This document shows, piece after piece, positions 46,041 through 57,200 of a stretch of DNA of 64,000 bases (its first letter is position 1; every line of letters starts with the position of its first letter). Origin of the DNA: Ophioderma brevispina (lineage: Eukaryota > Echinodermata > Ophiuroidea > Amphilepidida > Ophiodermatidae); NCBI GenBank assembly GCA_023653785.1, contig JAMKCH010019756.1:1-64000 (forward strand). The letters are read 5' to 3'. A program made the translations under genes and the position numbers. A model generated the notes under the pieces. It was given only the letters and a program-made list of their open reading frames with translations, was not told the origin of the DNA and searched no databases.

Positions 46041-48700
46041 CTATTTTATTTTTTTTTATTGACATTTTATTTATACAGAGTAGCCGAAACAGTATTTAAG
46101 TACTGCCTCTCATCGAGGCCCTGTTTAAGTATGCACTGTGTTATCCAAGTTATTACAAGTTTTTAAAGACTTGCACAACAAATCAACGAAATACAAATTA
46201 CTTAAACCTTCACAATTTAAAAAGAGATTAAGAACTAAGGAAATTACATCAGTTGTTTCATAATATGTTTGAAAAAGGTACTGAAATATTGGTACATGGG
46301 TAATTAAATTCTAATATAGATGGGATACTATTCCAAAAGTTTAACAGCACGGTAATGAAAAGTAAGAATCCGAATTGAGTTATACTTAGGCATAGTTAAG
46401 GAGGCCACCTTCCTGATATCTTGTAGGATATGAATGCTTTGAAGACGTAACATAAATTAGACGCACAAGGTTTGGTAAGTTGGTGCAAGATTTGTTAAAC
46501 ATTTGAAAATACAACAGTAATAGCAAGATCCCATCGTGTGAAGTCTGGACCAGCAAAGCTCATTAAAATATCATCAATGGTTTGTAATATTATCAGCACT
46601 TAATATGATCTGGCAAGTTATTGTGCTGTTGCAGAGAGCTAAATTGGTTTTTTTAGAACTGTTTGTCCAAACACTGCCACAATAATCAAAAGCGGCAACA
46701 CCAATGCTTTACTAAGCATGACAAGAATACTTTGACGGGTAACCACATTTAAAAAGTCTAATAATACCAATTTCTTGACAACCTTGAACAGTTGAATTAA
46801 TGGTATTGATATGGGTGGTGCATAAAAGTTGAGGATCTAAAGTAACACCGAGATAGTTGAATTTTAACATGCTCAAGAAACATTATCGCATTAAATTACA
46901 ATATTAACGTGGAACACAAACCACTACTTGTCTTTTTATAATTTAAAGTTATTCATTTCAGAGAACCAGTGCAATAACCTTAGTTTGTTATTAAGAATAT
47001 TGTCAAAAATATCGGATCCTAGATTTTACATAAAAGAGAGGTATATCTGCATACATATTACTTACAATTAACAGGTTGGGAGTGAATTTATGTAAATCAG
47101 GAAGAGTAAATGACATAAACTACTTCCTGTGGCAACCACCTATATCGATTGGTCTTTGTGTTTAAAATCTGATAGGACAGTACAACAACAGGTTTACGAT
47201 GACCTTAAAGAGTGATTGGAAACCATTTCAGTCATTATTGTGAATACCCACAATCATTTAGTTTCTTGATTAAAAGTTCATGGTTCACTGTATCAAATAT
47301 GCCGTTTTTCAAACTAAAAAGATAACTCCAATTGCCACAACCTGTATCAATTGTCTTGAGTACATAAATCTAAAAGTCAAGTTACAGTGGTAGCAGTGTG
47401 GAATGAATTGGCTACGAAAACCAGATTGGCACTCACTTAACAATATACAGCTGATGTTAGGAATTATTACACTTGATTATGAACAGATCTTTCAAGAATC
47501 TTTGAACTACAGATAATACTGAAATGGGTCTATTAAATTTCTACATTACATGCTCACCAGAGCTTAAAAATAGGTGTCACTTAGCATTTTTCCAATCTGT
47601 TGGAAAAAATTGATGTGAATGCAAGTGGAAAGTTAAAAAATATGATAGAGAAACAATTAGGGTGTGAGGCCAATTTTTAAAGGTAAGGTGTTGAATCATC
47701 TAATCCAGCGGCTTTATTAGGTGATATTCACTAATACATTTAAATATCATCATCAGTGATCATGGTAAATTTAAACTGATTAGGTCTGCTATCATTACAT
47801 TATTGTCAATTTGTAAAAAAATTGGCGACGGTTATCATGAATTTAGAGCAAGGAGTTTACCTATACTGGTTTGCAAGTAAGAATAAAACTCATTCGAAGG
47901 GTCTTTAGATTATTGTACTATTAAGTTACCAGTATTGTCATCATGTAAATTTGTAATTAAAGTAGGGCTTATTTTACACTGGGTTTTTTTTTTGCATAGG
48001 AATTACCTTTTTAATTGTTTCCAGAGCTGTTTGGATATTTTAAACTTATTTAGATTATTACAAATTAAAGTTCGTTTTAAGAGTTTTATTTAGGTTATTT
48101 AACTTATCCTGAGGTGTTTTGGATTTATACCAATCGTTATCACATGATTTTATGCGGCTGTTTAAACAATATAATTAATCTCGTCATGAGAAACGGGGCG
48201 AGTGATTTCTGTGAAATCCATTCTGGCAAATGATTCTTTCACCCTCCTTTCAACAAAAGGGGAATGTTTATTATCATATACTAGTAATTGTATTCAAGCA
48301 TTCCAAGCATCATCAACTGAACAAATTTCAGGATGATTTCATGCCAATGGCAGAGCTTTACATCCAAAATAAAATATCAGGAATGAAAGGTTTAAATGAC
48401 CTAGTGTAACTATTTTAGGGAGGAGTTATTTTTATTATGCTTTCTGATGTGATAGATGAGTGAATGGTCACTTATACATATAAGACAGACACCAGATTGC
48501 GGATATATTCAGGTTTGAACAACATGCAAGATCAATAGTTGTTTCAGTTAGTTTCAGTTATTCTAGTAGGTTTCATTATAAGTTGGGTAAGTTGAAAATT
48601 ATTTGCCAAAACTATTGATTTTTCTGAGCTGGTTGTTTTGTAAAATCTTTAATTAAAGTCACCTAACACAATTAATTAATTGATAAGGATACGATGAGCG
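46040..48700 (-). pseudogene. Non-LTR retrotransposon (endonuclease plus reverse transcriptase), decayed, minus strand
   Basis: Read on the minus strand across frames. VLGDFN (about 48652-48669) and NFQLTQLIMKPTRITET (about 48551-48600) are the end of an AP-type endonuclease. KFTMITDDDI and SPNKAAGLDD (47690-47765) begin the reverse transcriptase region. FDTVNHELLIKK lies at 47261-47297. IG-LPQE, for the usual VPQG, is at 47121-47155. MYADI, for the catalytic YADD, is at 47041-47060. FNYLGVTLDPQLL is near 46834-46864 and NNLPDHIKC near 46600-46640. The 3' end lies at about 46040-46070 ('aataaaatgtcaataaaa' on the minus strand). CR1/L2/Jockey-like by motif order; clade unresolved. Many frameshifts; the 5' part is missing. 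It is inserted into one unit of the AGGTCA array. Confidence 0.85.
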
Positions 48701-49080
48701 GATACTATGACGCCACCTTTGGTCAAAAAGGACCCCGCTCGCCTAGGAACAACAAATTGGTTAAAGGTCACACACATAGGTCAAAAGACACACAGGGGTT
48801 ACACGGGGTTGAATTTTGTTATGCTTGACAAAGTGGGACTGGTTTTTGGTATGAAGGTATGGGAGGACAGTCCGATGTTTGTCTTCAGGGTTTCAGAGTG
48901 ACCCAAAAGGTCATCTAGATGTCAATTGCATATAAATGCCCTATGACCAGAAAATTTGGTCAAAAGGATCGCTGACCTGAGCACACAACAATATCTGAGG
49001 TCAAATGCCTCACACATAGGTCAACTAAAATTTCCTTAGTTTGTCATATGCCAGTTTGCGGTTGCAAAATTTAAAAGGTA
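48701..49080. repeat. AGGTCA-rich tandem array, right part
   Basis: The array continues: 'ctatgacgccacctttggtcaaaaagg' completes the unit broken by the LINE, and a further unit begins near 48916. It has AGGTCA-N7-AGGTCA at 48765-48783 and AGGTCA at 48998 and 49017. The 64-codon frame here is only a read-through of the repeat. Confidence 0.78.
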
Positions 49081-49689
49081 GAAAATTGCTGTTAATCACT
49101 GATATGGTTGTGTGTTTCAGAGGTGGGTGGGGATCATGATCACATATTCGTTGAGTGCTTGATTTCAGTAATCGCTCACGTTTTCTCGGCTAGCGGGGGC
49201 CCGCGCGAAGCGTGGGAATCGCACTATTTATATTATATAAAGGTAAACAGCAGAGGGGCTACACAATCATTATTTGACCAAGGCTAGTTCTGATGTATGG
49301 TCAGGTATGATAATTAAAGTTTGTCTATTATAAATAATGGTCCGGCTTCAAATACCTTTGGGACTTGCCCGAAAGTGCACATTGTAATGAAACCTAGAGT
49401 AGTATTGCAACAAATGTGGTCGTAACTTGTCTGACAGAATATATGATGCCCTCACTTGTTCACACTTCAGGCTCAGTTGGGTGCATGAGTGAGTTGTTGT
49501 TTTACTTCCACCGGATTAGCTGTGCGAAAGAATATTTCTAAGCTTCAAAGTGGAAAGCAACTTTAACTTCCCCCCTTCATTTTTTTCCCCGGCTTGCTAA
49601 AACCCCCTTTTTGGTGCCAAATTATTTAATGTAATTGTCAATTGACATTTTCCGCTCCTTTTCATCCAAAAACAAACATTCACCGGGGC
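49081..49689. other. Unassigned sequence; possible T1 left flank
   Basis: No gene. From about 49640 ('gtcaattgacattttccgctc..tttcatccaaaaaca') it matches 58960-58990, so the T1 copy may start earlier than its clear core. A GC-rich 'gggggcccgcgcgaagcgtggg' is at 49195-49216. Confidence 0.4.
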
Positions 49690-50294
49690 ATAGGTAAGAT
49701 ACAGGGTGATCCCAAAGTGGAGGTGGCAACCACCCCCCCCCCTTCGGTAGACGAAGTAACAACATGCCTAACACAACATAGGACCAATGGATAGCTTTGG
49801 TCCTCCTCTTTTCATTGATACCAAAATGCGTACCAACATGCCTAGCATTACGTCACAATGACGTCATAAATTTCGCATGTCAGCAAAACTGCCAATTTCC
49901 ATAGACACACACATTGCAAAAAAATCGCCAAAAAGGTTAGGTAAATCAGATTTTCATGCGGTTTTTGACTAGACTTGATGGGAAATGACTAGTTTTATAT
50001 AGCTATAATAAGGTGTTTGAGTCGCTAAAATTGCGAAATATCAATTTTTCACCCTATATTCAGTATTTTCGTACTTGCCTCACTATATGACGTCATGGTG
50101 ACATCATAATGGGGATGTTGGTACTTATTTTGGTACCAATGGAAAGAAAGAAAGAAAAACACTCTAAGCTATCCTTTGGTACCAAATTTACAGGAATCGG
50201 GTGTTCAGTAACGAAAATCACGGGGGGGGGGGTTTGGTAGCCAACCCCCCTTCGGGAGTTTGTTACAAAAATGGCTCAGGTAGACGAGGGTTAA
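49690..50294 (+). mobile_element. TTAA-type element, family T1 (copy with intact right end)
   Basis: Core blocks as at 31399-31922, then a G/C hairpin ('tttggtagccaaccccccttcggg') and the right terminus 'ggctcaggtagacgagggttaa', ending with TTAA at 50291-50294. The terminus is the inverse of the left end at 30238. The left edge is unclear. It carries TGACGTCA at 49859-49866 and again near 50088-50095. Confidence 0.78.
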
Positions 50295-50699
50295 TTTCCC
50301 CAATATCACTAACCGATTTAAACAGGTATTATAGTATGTTTGAGACCATTTGGGGGAAATTATGTTTTCTTTAGGAAATGCAATTTAAATGGTGTTGATT
50401 TTGTTGACCTGTGCTAAGTCAGGCATTTTGAAGTTGTGATTCAATGTCATAAGGAATATTGGTTGTATTCATAAAAAATCAAAACAAATCACATTAAGCA
50501 GTTCTGTCTGTGGGAATTGTTTTTCGACAATTCCGGCCTGAATCAATAATGCTTAAAATGTTGAGCATTATTGAAAATTGTGTATGTAACTGCAATCTAT
50601 ATGTAAGACACCCTTTTTATGGTATTAGTATTGGGTTTATAGAGTGAACTTGCTTTCTCTTGTAGTTTTAAAATAAGACCTATTCTGGTAATCCGGACC

Positions 50700-51026
50700 A
50701 GATAACGCAGTCGGTAAGGTGCTTGACTCTAAATTCATAATCCAATTTTTCGCCGGGGTTCGAAACCCGAGCCACCCTGATACCGAGTATGATGGTATAT
50801 ATTTCACCTAACCAAGGGTTATTGGGTAGCTAGTACGTGTGGGTCGCAATGGTTATATTGTAGGTCGATTTAGGGTTCTGCGCCTGTATAGAGTTGCCAG
50901 GAAGTTGATAATGGTTTATGGGCCAGCGAAAAATTGACAAAGTGTGCTGAGACCGCGTGGCTTAAAGTCGGTTAGGAGTAGTGCACTCTAAATCTACGCA
51001 ATTTTTTTGTTTGTTTGTTTGTTTTT
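50700..51026 (+). mobile_element. tRNA-derived SINE, family C ((TTTG)n end)
   Basis: A-box-like 'taacgcagtcgg' at 50703-50714 and a perfect B box 'ggttcgaaacc' at 50758-50768. The body runs to 'gtgcactctaaatctac' and ends in (TTTG)n at about 51002-51026. The tRNA head has an expanded middle, so it is not a tRNA gene. No second copy was seen in this window. Confidence 0.7.
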
Positions 51027-51128
51027 ACTTTTTTGACAATCGTACCTTGCTAAATTAATTAGGGATTTGAAGGTTAGAAAGCCACAAGTTTCTTGCAAAT
51101 TCAATCTTCACAATCAGTTCACTTCCTC

Positions 51129-51655
51129 TAGGTGGCTCCTCAAAGACATGCCTTACAAGCACATATGCATATCAGCACTTAGATTGTAACATTCCCCATA
51201 ACAGCTCCCCCGACTCCGCTTGGGTCGACGAGGCATTTGCGACTGAGCTGTGACAGTGGTGCTCCAACTCACGATTTCAACTATCTAATGATCCGAATCC
51301 AGCGCTTTTCCACTGGAATACACGTGCTCTCAATAATAAAAACGAATTATTATATAGAGGTAAATCACCGTAAACAGTCAAAAAGCGCTGTTGCCCCTTA
51401 TTATTACACCGCCTTTAGGAAATGGCCAGAATCATTTCGCTTTATCTATGTGGCTGCTCAAAGACATGCCTTACAGGCGCACATGCATATCAGCACTTAG
51501 ATTGTAACATTCCCCATAACAGCTCCCCCGACTACGCTTGCGTCCACGAGATTAAATATTTTGCACAGTGATGACGCAAACACATTGATCACTGACAGTG
51601 GTGCTCCAACTTACGACTTAACTATCTAATGATCACGACTCCTGGGCTTTTCATC
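51129..51655. repeat. Tandem duplication, ~322-bp unit
   Basis: 'ctcaaagacatgccttaca', 'gcatatcagcacttagattg', 'aacagctcccccgact' and 'gacagtggtgctccaact', 'aactatctaatgatc' occur in the same order in both copies (from 51146 and from 51468). Diverged by substitutions and indels. The 87-codon frame across it is not conserved. Confidence 0.85.
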
Positions 51656-51774
51656 TTTGGGGAAGACGATTTGATGTTTTGTGTGGTTTGAAGGGTGTTG
51701 AATCAGAAACTTTACTTTTCCCGCATAATGAGACAAATACATTGATGTTCATTCAAACACAATTTGACTTTATT

Positions 51775-51945
51775 TCAAATTTACTCCAGTACTAATTTTA
51801 CCCACTTATTTTAAAATGTTCCTCATGTTTCCCAGGGATTGTTTCCCTTCAACCCATAGAGAACATCTTCAAACCTTCCTCCCCAAACGTCTAGAGTCGG
51901 ATTGTCATTTGTAAGTAACCCTATTAACTGGACCACACGGCTCTC
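51775..51945 (+). repeat. Dispersed repeat E, copy 2
   Basis: Matches 43630-43840 (see that entry). Confidence 0.65.
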
Positions 51946-52445
51946 AATCATCCAAGACAGTTGACATTTACTCGTAAATAAATTGATTGTTTAGCCAAAG
52001 TTAAACGTTTTTGCTTTAATAAGAAATTTCATGATCCATATCAACGATAATTGAACGCCACTTGCATTTTTTGCTCAAGTGACAAAAACACACTGATAGT
52101 CTTGAAGAAGCAATTTGAAATAAGCAGTTAAAATGTTTTTATATTACGTCGTAAAGAGAACATTTCGAAGTTAAATGTGCTTTTCTGACCAGTATGTAAT
52201 AAATTGCTTACTGCAGACTCTTAAATTGAATTGCAGACACTTGGCACTTAGCTCTATACATTTGACCACCACATGCTTGCTTCAAAAAATATATATATCT
52301 TGTCCAGAATCATGTATCACTAGAATTTCGCGGTTCTCGGCTTTCGCTATTCCGGAGGGGTTTGGGGTTTGGTGTGGTTCCTTCCGGAACCTTATTCGGG
52401 CGTCTTTGGCGATGGAGGGGGGGGGGGGGCTTTTGTGAATGACAG
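51946..52445. other. Unassigned sequence
   Basis: No gene recognised; a G11 run lies at about 52419-52429. Confidence 0.45.
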
Positions 52446-52448
52446 TTA

Positions 52449-52818
52449 GGCCAACAAAAAATTGTTGTATTGGAGTAACCCGCCCTACCCTAATTTTGAA
52501 AATCAAGCCCTGTACAAAAATATACCTACCCTAATTTTTTTATTGATTTTCAAAAATCTTATTTTTCAAGTTGTTTTTTACCCTGATTTTTAACCGATTT
52601 TCTCAATTTTTTTGTGTGTTTTTTTGTGTTCTGGTGTAACTTTGGCAACTTCTCTTAAAGATTTTCAATAATAAGAGTCAAAAGTATCAATATTAATAAC
52701 ATTACATAGAATATGTGTGATGATTTGATGATGTAGTAATGCATTATTAAAAAAAAATCCGCCCGCCCTACCCTATTTTGCACTGGCCTGTTACTCCAAT
52801 ACAACAATTCTTTTGGCC
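52449..52818. mobile_element. PIF/Harbinger-like miniature element with TTA duplication
   Basis: The ends begin GGCC at both sides and share AATTGTTGTATTGGAGTAAC in inverted orientation (about 30 bp with few mismatches). TTA flanks both sides (52446-52448, 52819-52821), the 3-bp TWA duplication known for PIF/Harbinger. The interior is AT-rich with 'cgccctaccctaattttg' near each end. 370 bp, no coding. Confidence 0.8.
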
Positions 52819-53153
52819 TTAAATGCAGATCGATTGCGCCGGTAGGAGTGGCTCTATTTTTTTTTTTCAGGTAGTATATAGGGATGTGCGGCCCGATTTC
52901 CGAACTTGGGTGCCTAGGAACGTGTGCTCCTGGAGCCCTACATCAAAAAATGCATTTCCCATTGGAATAATTCGGCAAAACTCTGCACAGGCAATATATT
53001 GTGCTCTAAGACATTACTATTAGTGAAAAAAAAAAATAAAAATATTGATCGGTTTAGAAATTAGGGAGTGCCAATTTGGACTGAAAAGTAGCCATTTTTG
53101 CCGCTTTCTCCACTAGTGATGCACTATACAGTTTAAACAATGGCTTTTATGAG

Positions 53154-53520
53154 TTAAAGGCACTATCAGTGATCCACCCGAAAGAGTAAAAATATTTGAA
53201 AATTCTCAGGAATAGCTTAAAAGTGAAAGATTGAGTCTGTATAATTCTCATAAATTATCTTATCCAATTGAAAAATTGACAGAAAATGAAGAAAAAGCAG
53301 GGTTCAAAGATACGAATCTCCATTCAATTACGTGTTGTAGTAAGTGTCCGTGCGCGTGCGGACAGTAATGACTAAAATATCAAATTTTTGCCTTATTACG
53401 TTGCTTTCGGTCTTATCACTTGCAGGGACACCCGAACTTGTCACAGACATGGAAACATCAGATTGTTGATGATTTTTTTTTCGATTTTCTGATTTAGCAA
53501 ATCACTGATAGTGCCTTTAA
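53154..53520. mobile_element. TTAA-flanked miniature element, family T4
   Basis: Left end TTAAAGGCACTATCAGTGAT at 53154; the right end is its perfect inverse, ending at 53520. TTAA at both edges, then AGG as in T3, suggests a Kolobok-type or piggyBac-type non-autonomous element. The 367-bp interior has no coding capacity and contains 'gtgtccgtgcgcgtgcggac'. Confidence 0.85.
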
Positions 53521-53596
53521 GAATAGACCAAATTAATTATAATTTTGGTGGTGCCCTTTTCCGGACCATGTATTTCCCCATTCGTTAAATGAATTA

Positions 53597-53625
53597 TCAA
53601 TCAATCAATCTTTATTTGTTCATCA
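53597..53625 (-). repeat. (ATCA)n-type stretch, possible LINE 3' tail
   Basis: 'aattatcaatcaatcaatctttatttg' reads on the minus strand as AATAAAGATTGATTGATTGA, a form often seen at LINE 3' ends. The AT-rich DNA to its right (to about 53930) would then be 3' untranslated region, but no coding block is visible. Confidence 0.35.
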
Positions 53626-53929
53626 TAGAATACAGCAAAAACAATATGATAAATAATTATGTAAATAATGCAGTACAGTGAAAAATTAATCGTTACAATA
53701 TTACAAGTAAAAATGATTTAAATAATACATTATGAATCAACCTGGATCAAATTACATAATTTTTTTATCATTATTATTATTTCAGGTTTAAAAAAAACAG
53801 GAAATCGTTGAAATGTGAGTGGCTTTAAATATTAAGAAGTACATACATTTCTTTTTAAAATATGTAAAATTAACTATTATTAAAAACAAAACAATAGAAT
53901 GACTATATTAAACCAAAATATACACACGT

Positions 53930-54062
53930 AAAGTATTCAAATTTCACATTCATTTACACACACAAACAGACACATACAACCCAAATACCCAAATTCGCAA
54001 CACACGTATACACGTACGCGCACGCCCACGTACTCGCGCAAAGTTCACGCTCCCCCCCCCCC
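53930..54062. repeat. Low-complexity CA/CG-rich stretch
   Basis: Degenerate 'acacac', 'cacgtacgcgcacgc' units followed by a C-run near 54052-54061. Confidence 0.7.
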
Positions 54063-54107
54063 ACACGCCCGATTTCATTAATGGTAATCTTAATTCCTAT
54101 AAATTAA

Positions 54108-54245
54108 GGTACCCCACGCGATAGCTTAGAGTTATTCATTTCTATTGGCATAAAATTGAGTACAACATTCACTACATGACGTCATAAGTTGAAGAAAGTA
54201 TGAAAATAGGGTGGGAAATATTTCGCAATTTTAGACTGTTTTTGT
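54108..54245 (-). mobile_element. TTAA-type element, family T1 fragment (minus strand)
   Basis: Reverse complement of the T1 block with 'ctaagctatcctttggtacc', 'gacgtcat' and 'gaaatattgcgaaatt': here 'ggtacc', 'gatagcttagagtt', 'atgacgtcat', 'gaaagtatgaaaata', 'atttcgcaattttag'. Confidence 0.6.
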
Positions 54246-57200
54246 TGAACTTAAAGGCCCATATCTCAAAATGATCAATCAAAATATCAGTTTTATTAGC
54301 TTAATTCTTAAAGCTCACAATTTTCACCAATCACACGGACATGGTCATCCAAATACTAAAAAATAACCTAATGTCATGTTAATAAATATGCAAATTGGGC
54401 CTAATTTTTTTCATTTACAAACATTTTCTTGGTTAAAACTAACTTGGTCCACAGCAAAAAGCAAATTTTTGTTTTTCTAGTAGTTGACGTAGGCTTAAAC
54501 ATGTCAATTAGATCGGGCATGCCAAAAACAACATTGCACGGAAGCCCTTTTGAGTGCTTTTAAGTGCCCATAAATGGAGATTTAAATGCATTTCACCATA
54601 ATCCCACAATACAGTAGATAAGGTATCAGAGTGCGTGTACACATCGTTATGTCACCCACTGTTGTTTACCTGTTATTGGGCATTTAGCTTGACAAATGTA
54701 TATGGGATATTAGGAGTACTCGCTTTTACCACGGGGGGGTGCTAATTAGGTGCTAATCTTCTAAGATTAGATTCATGCGATCGGAATTGCACCATATCCA
54801 TAACGCAGTAGATGGAGGTATTTTAAGACGCATCAATGTACAGTAATGAAGTTACAAGCTTTAAAACTATACCAGCGTTTTTGGACAAGTGAATCATAAT
54901 GTATTATGGGATGTACTCGATTCTTCAACGGGACATTTTTGTTTTTTTCCTTTTTCGCAACGAGCTATAGCTTTCGGGGGTCGGCAACGGTACAACCCAA
55001 GCGAAATTGTCTTTTCAAAATACATCATACGTTTTTCTGCATTACAAATTCCCATATTCCCTTATATTAAAACAGGTTATAAAAGAATATATTTAAAACA
55101 GCTTGATGAAGAAGTCCAAACCTAAAAAGTATGCGTAGATTGCCTCAGCCATTCACTAATTACACAAATCTACACCGCACCAAGCTGGAGGACAGGAACA
55201 CTAGCCATTGAACTGGTTGAAAAAACCATCTCGCGAAATAGGTAACAATCGGAGCTAAAACAACTTACTCAGATTTTATTCCTTCTTCAAAGCTCTTTCT
55301 CCGCTAAAAGATTACTCGCAAATCACTTAAGAGTTCAGAGGTTTTAAACATTTTCTTCAGATTTCTGATATTATGATATAAATTCAGATCATATACCTTC
55401 TCCTTCACATCAAGTTTCTATCATCCTACTACAAAGTCTGGCAATTTGTGTGGTCGAACCTAACAAATAAGTAAGTAAACAAAATGCGACACTATATAAG
55501 ACAAATGGCACGGCTATCAAGCATATGTAGGGCGATGCTCCTAATATGAATCGCTGACCAGGCACGCAGAGAAGGAGCGCTCAGCGCCATCGTGACCTTG
55601 ATAGTCTCTCGGTCTTTAAATCCATTAAATCTCATCTTGATTCTAGCGTTAGGGTGCCTGGCGATTGCAGCGACTGTGACGACCAGGGAAAAATGCGCGT
55701 GACAAAGCGCAGGAGGAGGAGGTTAGTAGGAGGAGGAGGAGGAGAGTGAGGCGTAGGAGGACGGGGGGGGGGAGGAGCGAGGAGAGGGAGTAGGAAGAGG
55801 AGAGGAGGAGAGAGAAGAAGGGAGGATTATATATAAGCTTATGGGGGGTTAGGGGAAATTCGACTTTATGATTATTAATACGTTAGGGGTAAATTTCGTT
55901 TTCCCTGAACGGTATCCTTTGTTGCCGCTTTATTCCGTCAAAGGATATGAATATTAATTTATACAAATAAAGAGTAACCCCCTAGACTAACAAAGAGATC
56001 TGAAATTATTAATTAAAAGTACTAAGTGCCCTCATTATAGCCTAATAAATAATCCAAATTCCCCTATTAGTGAGATAATAATATTTTGGAAATTTACATT
56101 TGCTAAAGCCTTAAAAATTATTGTGTAAAATTGTTTAGGTACCCAAAAGTGTTTTTAATCTGTTGTTTTTTTGTGATTACAATGGCGAATCAAAATAAAC
56201 AAAATGTCAGTTAGAAACCTTGTTGTTGTAAGTATCCGTCGCGATTCGAATACTTAACTGAGTTAAACAAATTCACAAACTTATTTAGGTCGTTTAGAAA
56301 ACCCTTTAAAATAGAATAAGTTTCGGAGTCTTTTTGTAAATTTAATGATTATTTCTGTACAAACATAATAATGTAATTTTTTGGAAAAATCCACATCAAG
56401 ACCAAGGACAACGTGTCAGTAAGCACAAGTGCCAAAAGGTCATTGTACTTTAGCTGGCTCAGAGATTTCTAATGGCTTTAATAATAACATGTCTCAAGAC
56501 ATCCCAGGGGGATCTTCACAACAGAACTTAATAGAAATCGCACTTGTCCACAAGAGATGACATAACAATATATTCCACTAAAAAGTGAACTTGTGAAATG
56601 TGCGTAGCATATCCTGAAGGTTTTTTTGGGTCCATCATCTTCTCAGCTGTCTCGACGGAGACGTATTTTCCTTTGTCTCTTACCGAATGTCTGACCACTG
56701 ATTACATCACAAAACACATTGCTTGCCACCATCTTTGTTTTTGACAACGTGAAACTTCAAATTATCGAAAAAAAAAAAATTCAAATGGGCCACCACACAA
56801 ACGCTCAATACATTGATGCGTTTTTTTTTAAAATTTTACTTTGTTTGAGACGGAGAACGAAGTCTGTGGTCCAATCAGCAACCATTGATAATTGCTCTTT
56901 TTTGAGAAATAACATAAAAAAAACAAACCTTTTTAATTATGTCACGCACAAGTGACCATCAATGCGTTTATCATACCGTGTCCGCGATCGGATCTACAGC
57001 TTAAGCCCCGGTACTAACCGAGAGAATGTGGTACCGCCTTATTTTAAGATACTCATAATCCTCTCTAACAAAGGGAACCCTCATTTTATTTAAATCTTGG
57101 TGAACATATCGAGTTATCAGAGAGCGCGATGATTGTATTAGTTTGGGATAATGTCATAGTATATAACAAATAAATACAAGGAAGATGTTAATAATTCCCA

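Noticed and set aside
50700..50780. tRNA gene
   Set aside because: Same reason: promoter boxes only, with a SINE body and a (TTTG)n end.
54251..54560. TTAA element starting TTAAAGGCCCATATC
   Set aside because: No inverted partner end could be found downstream.
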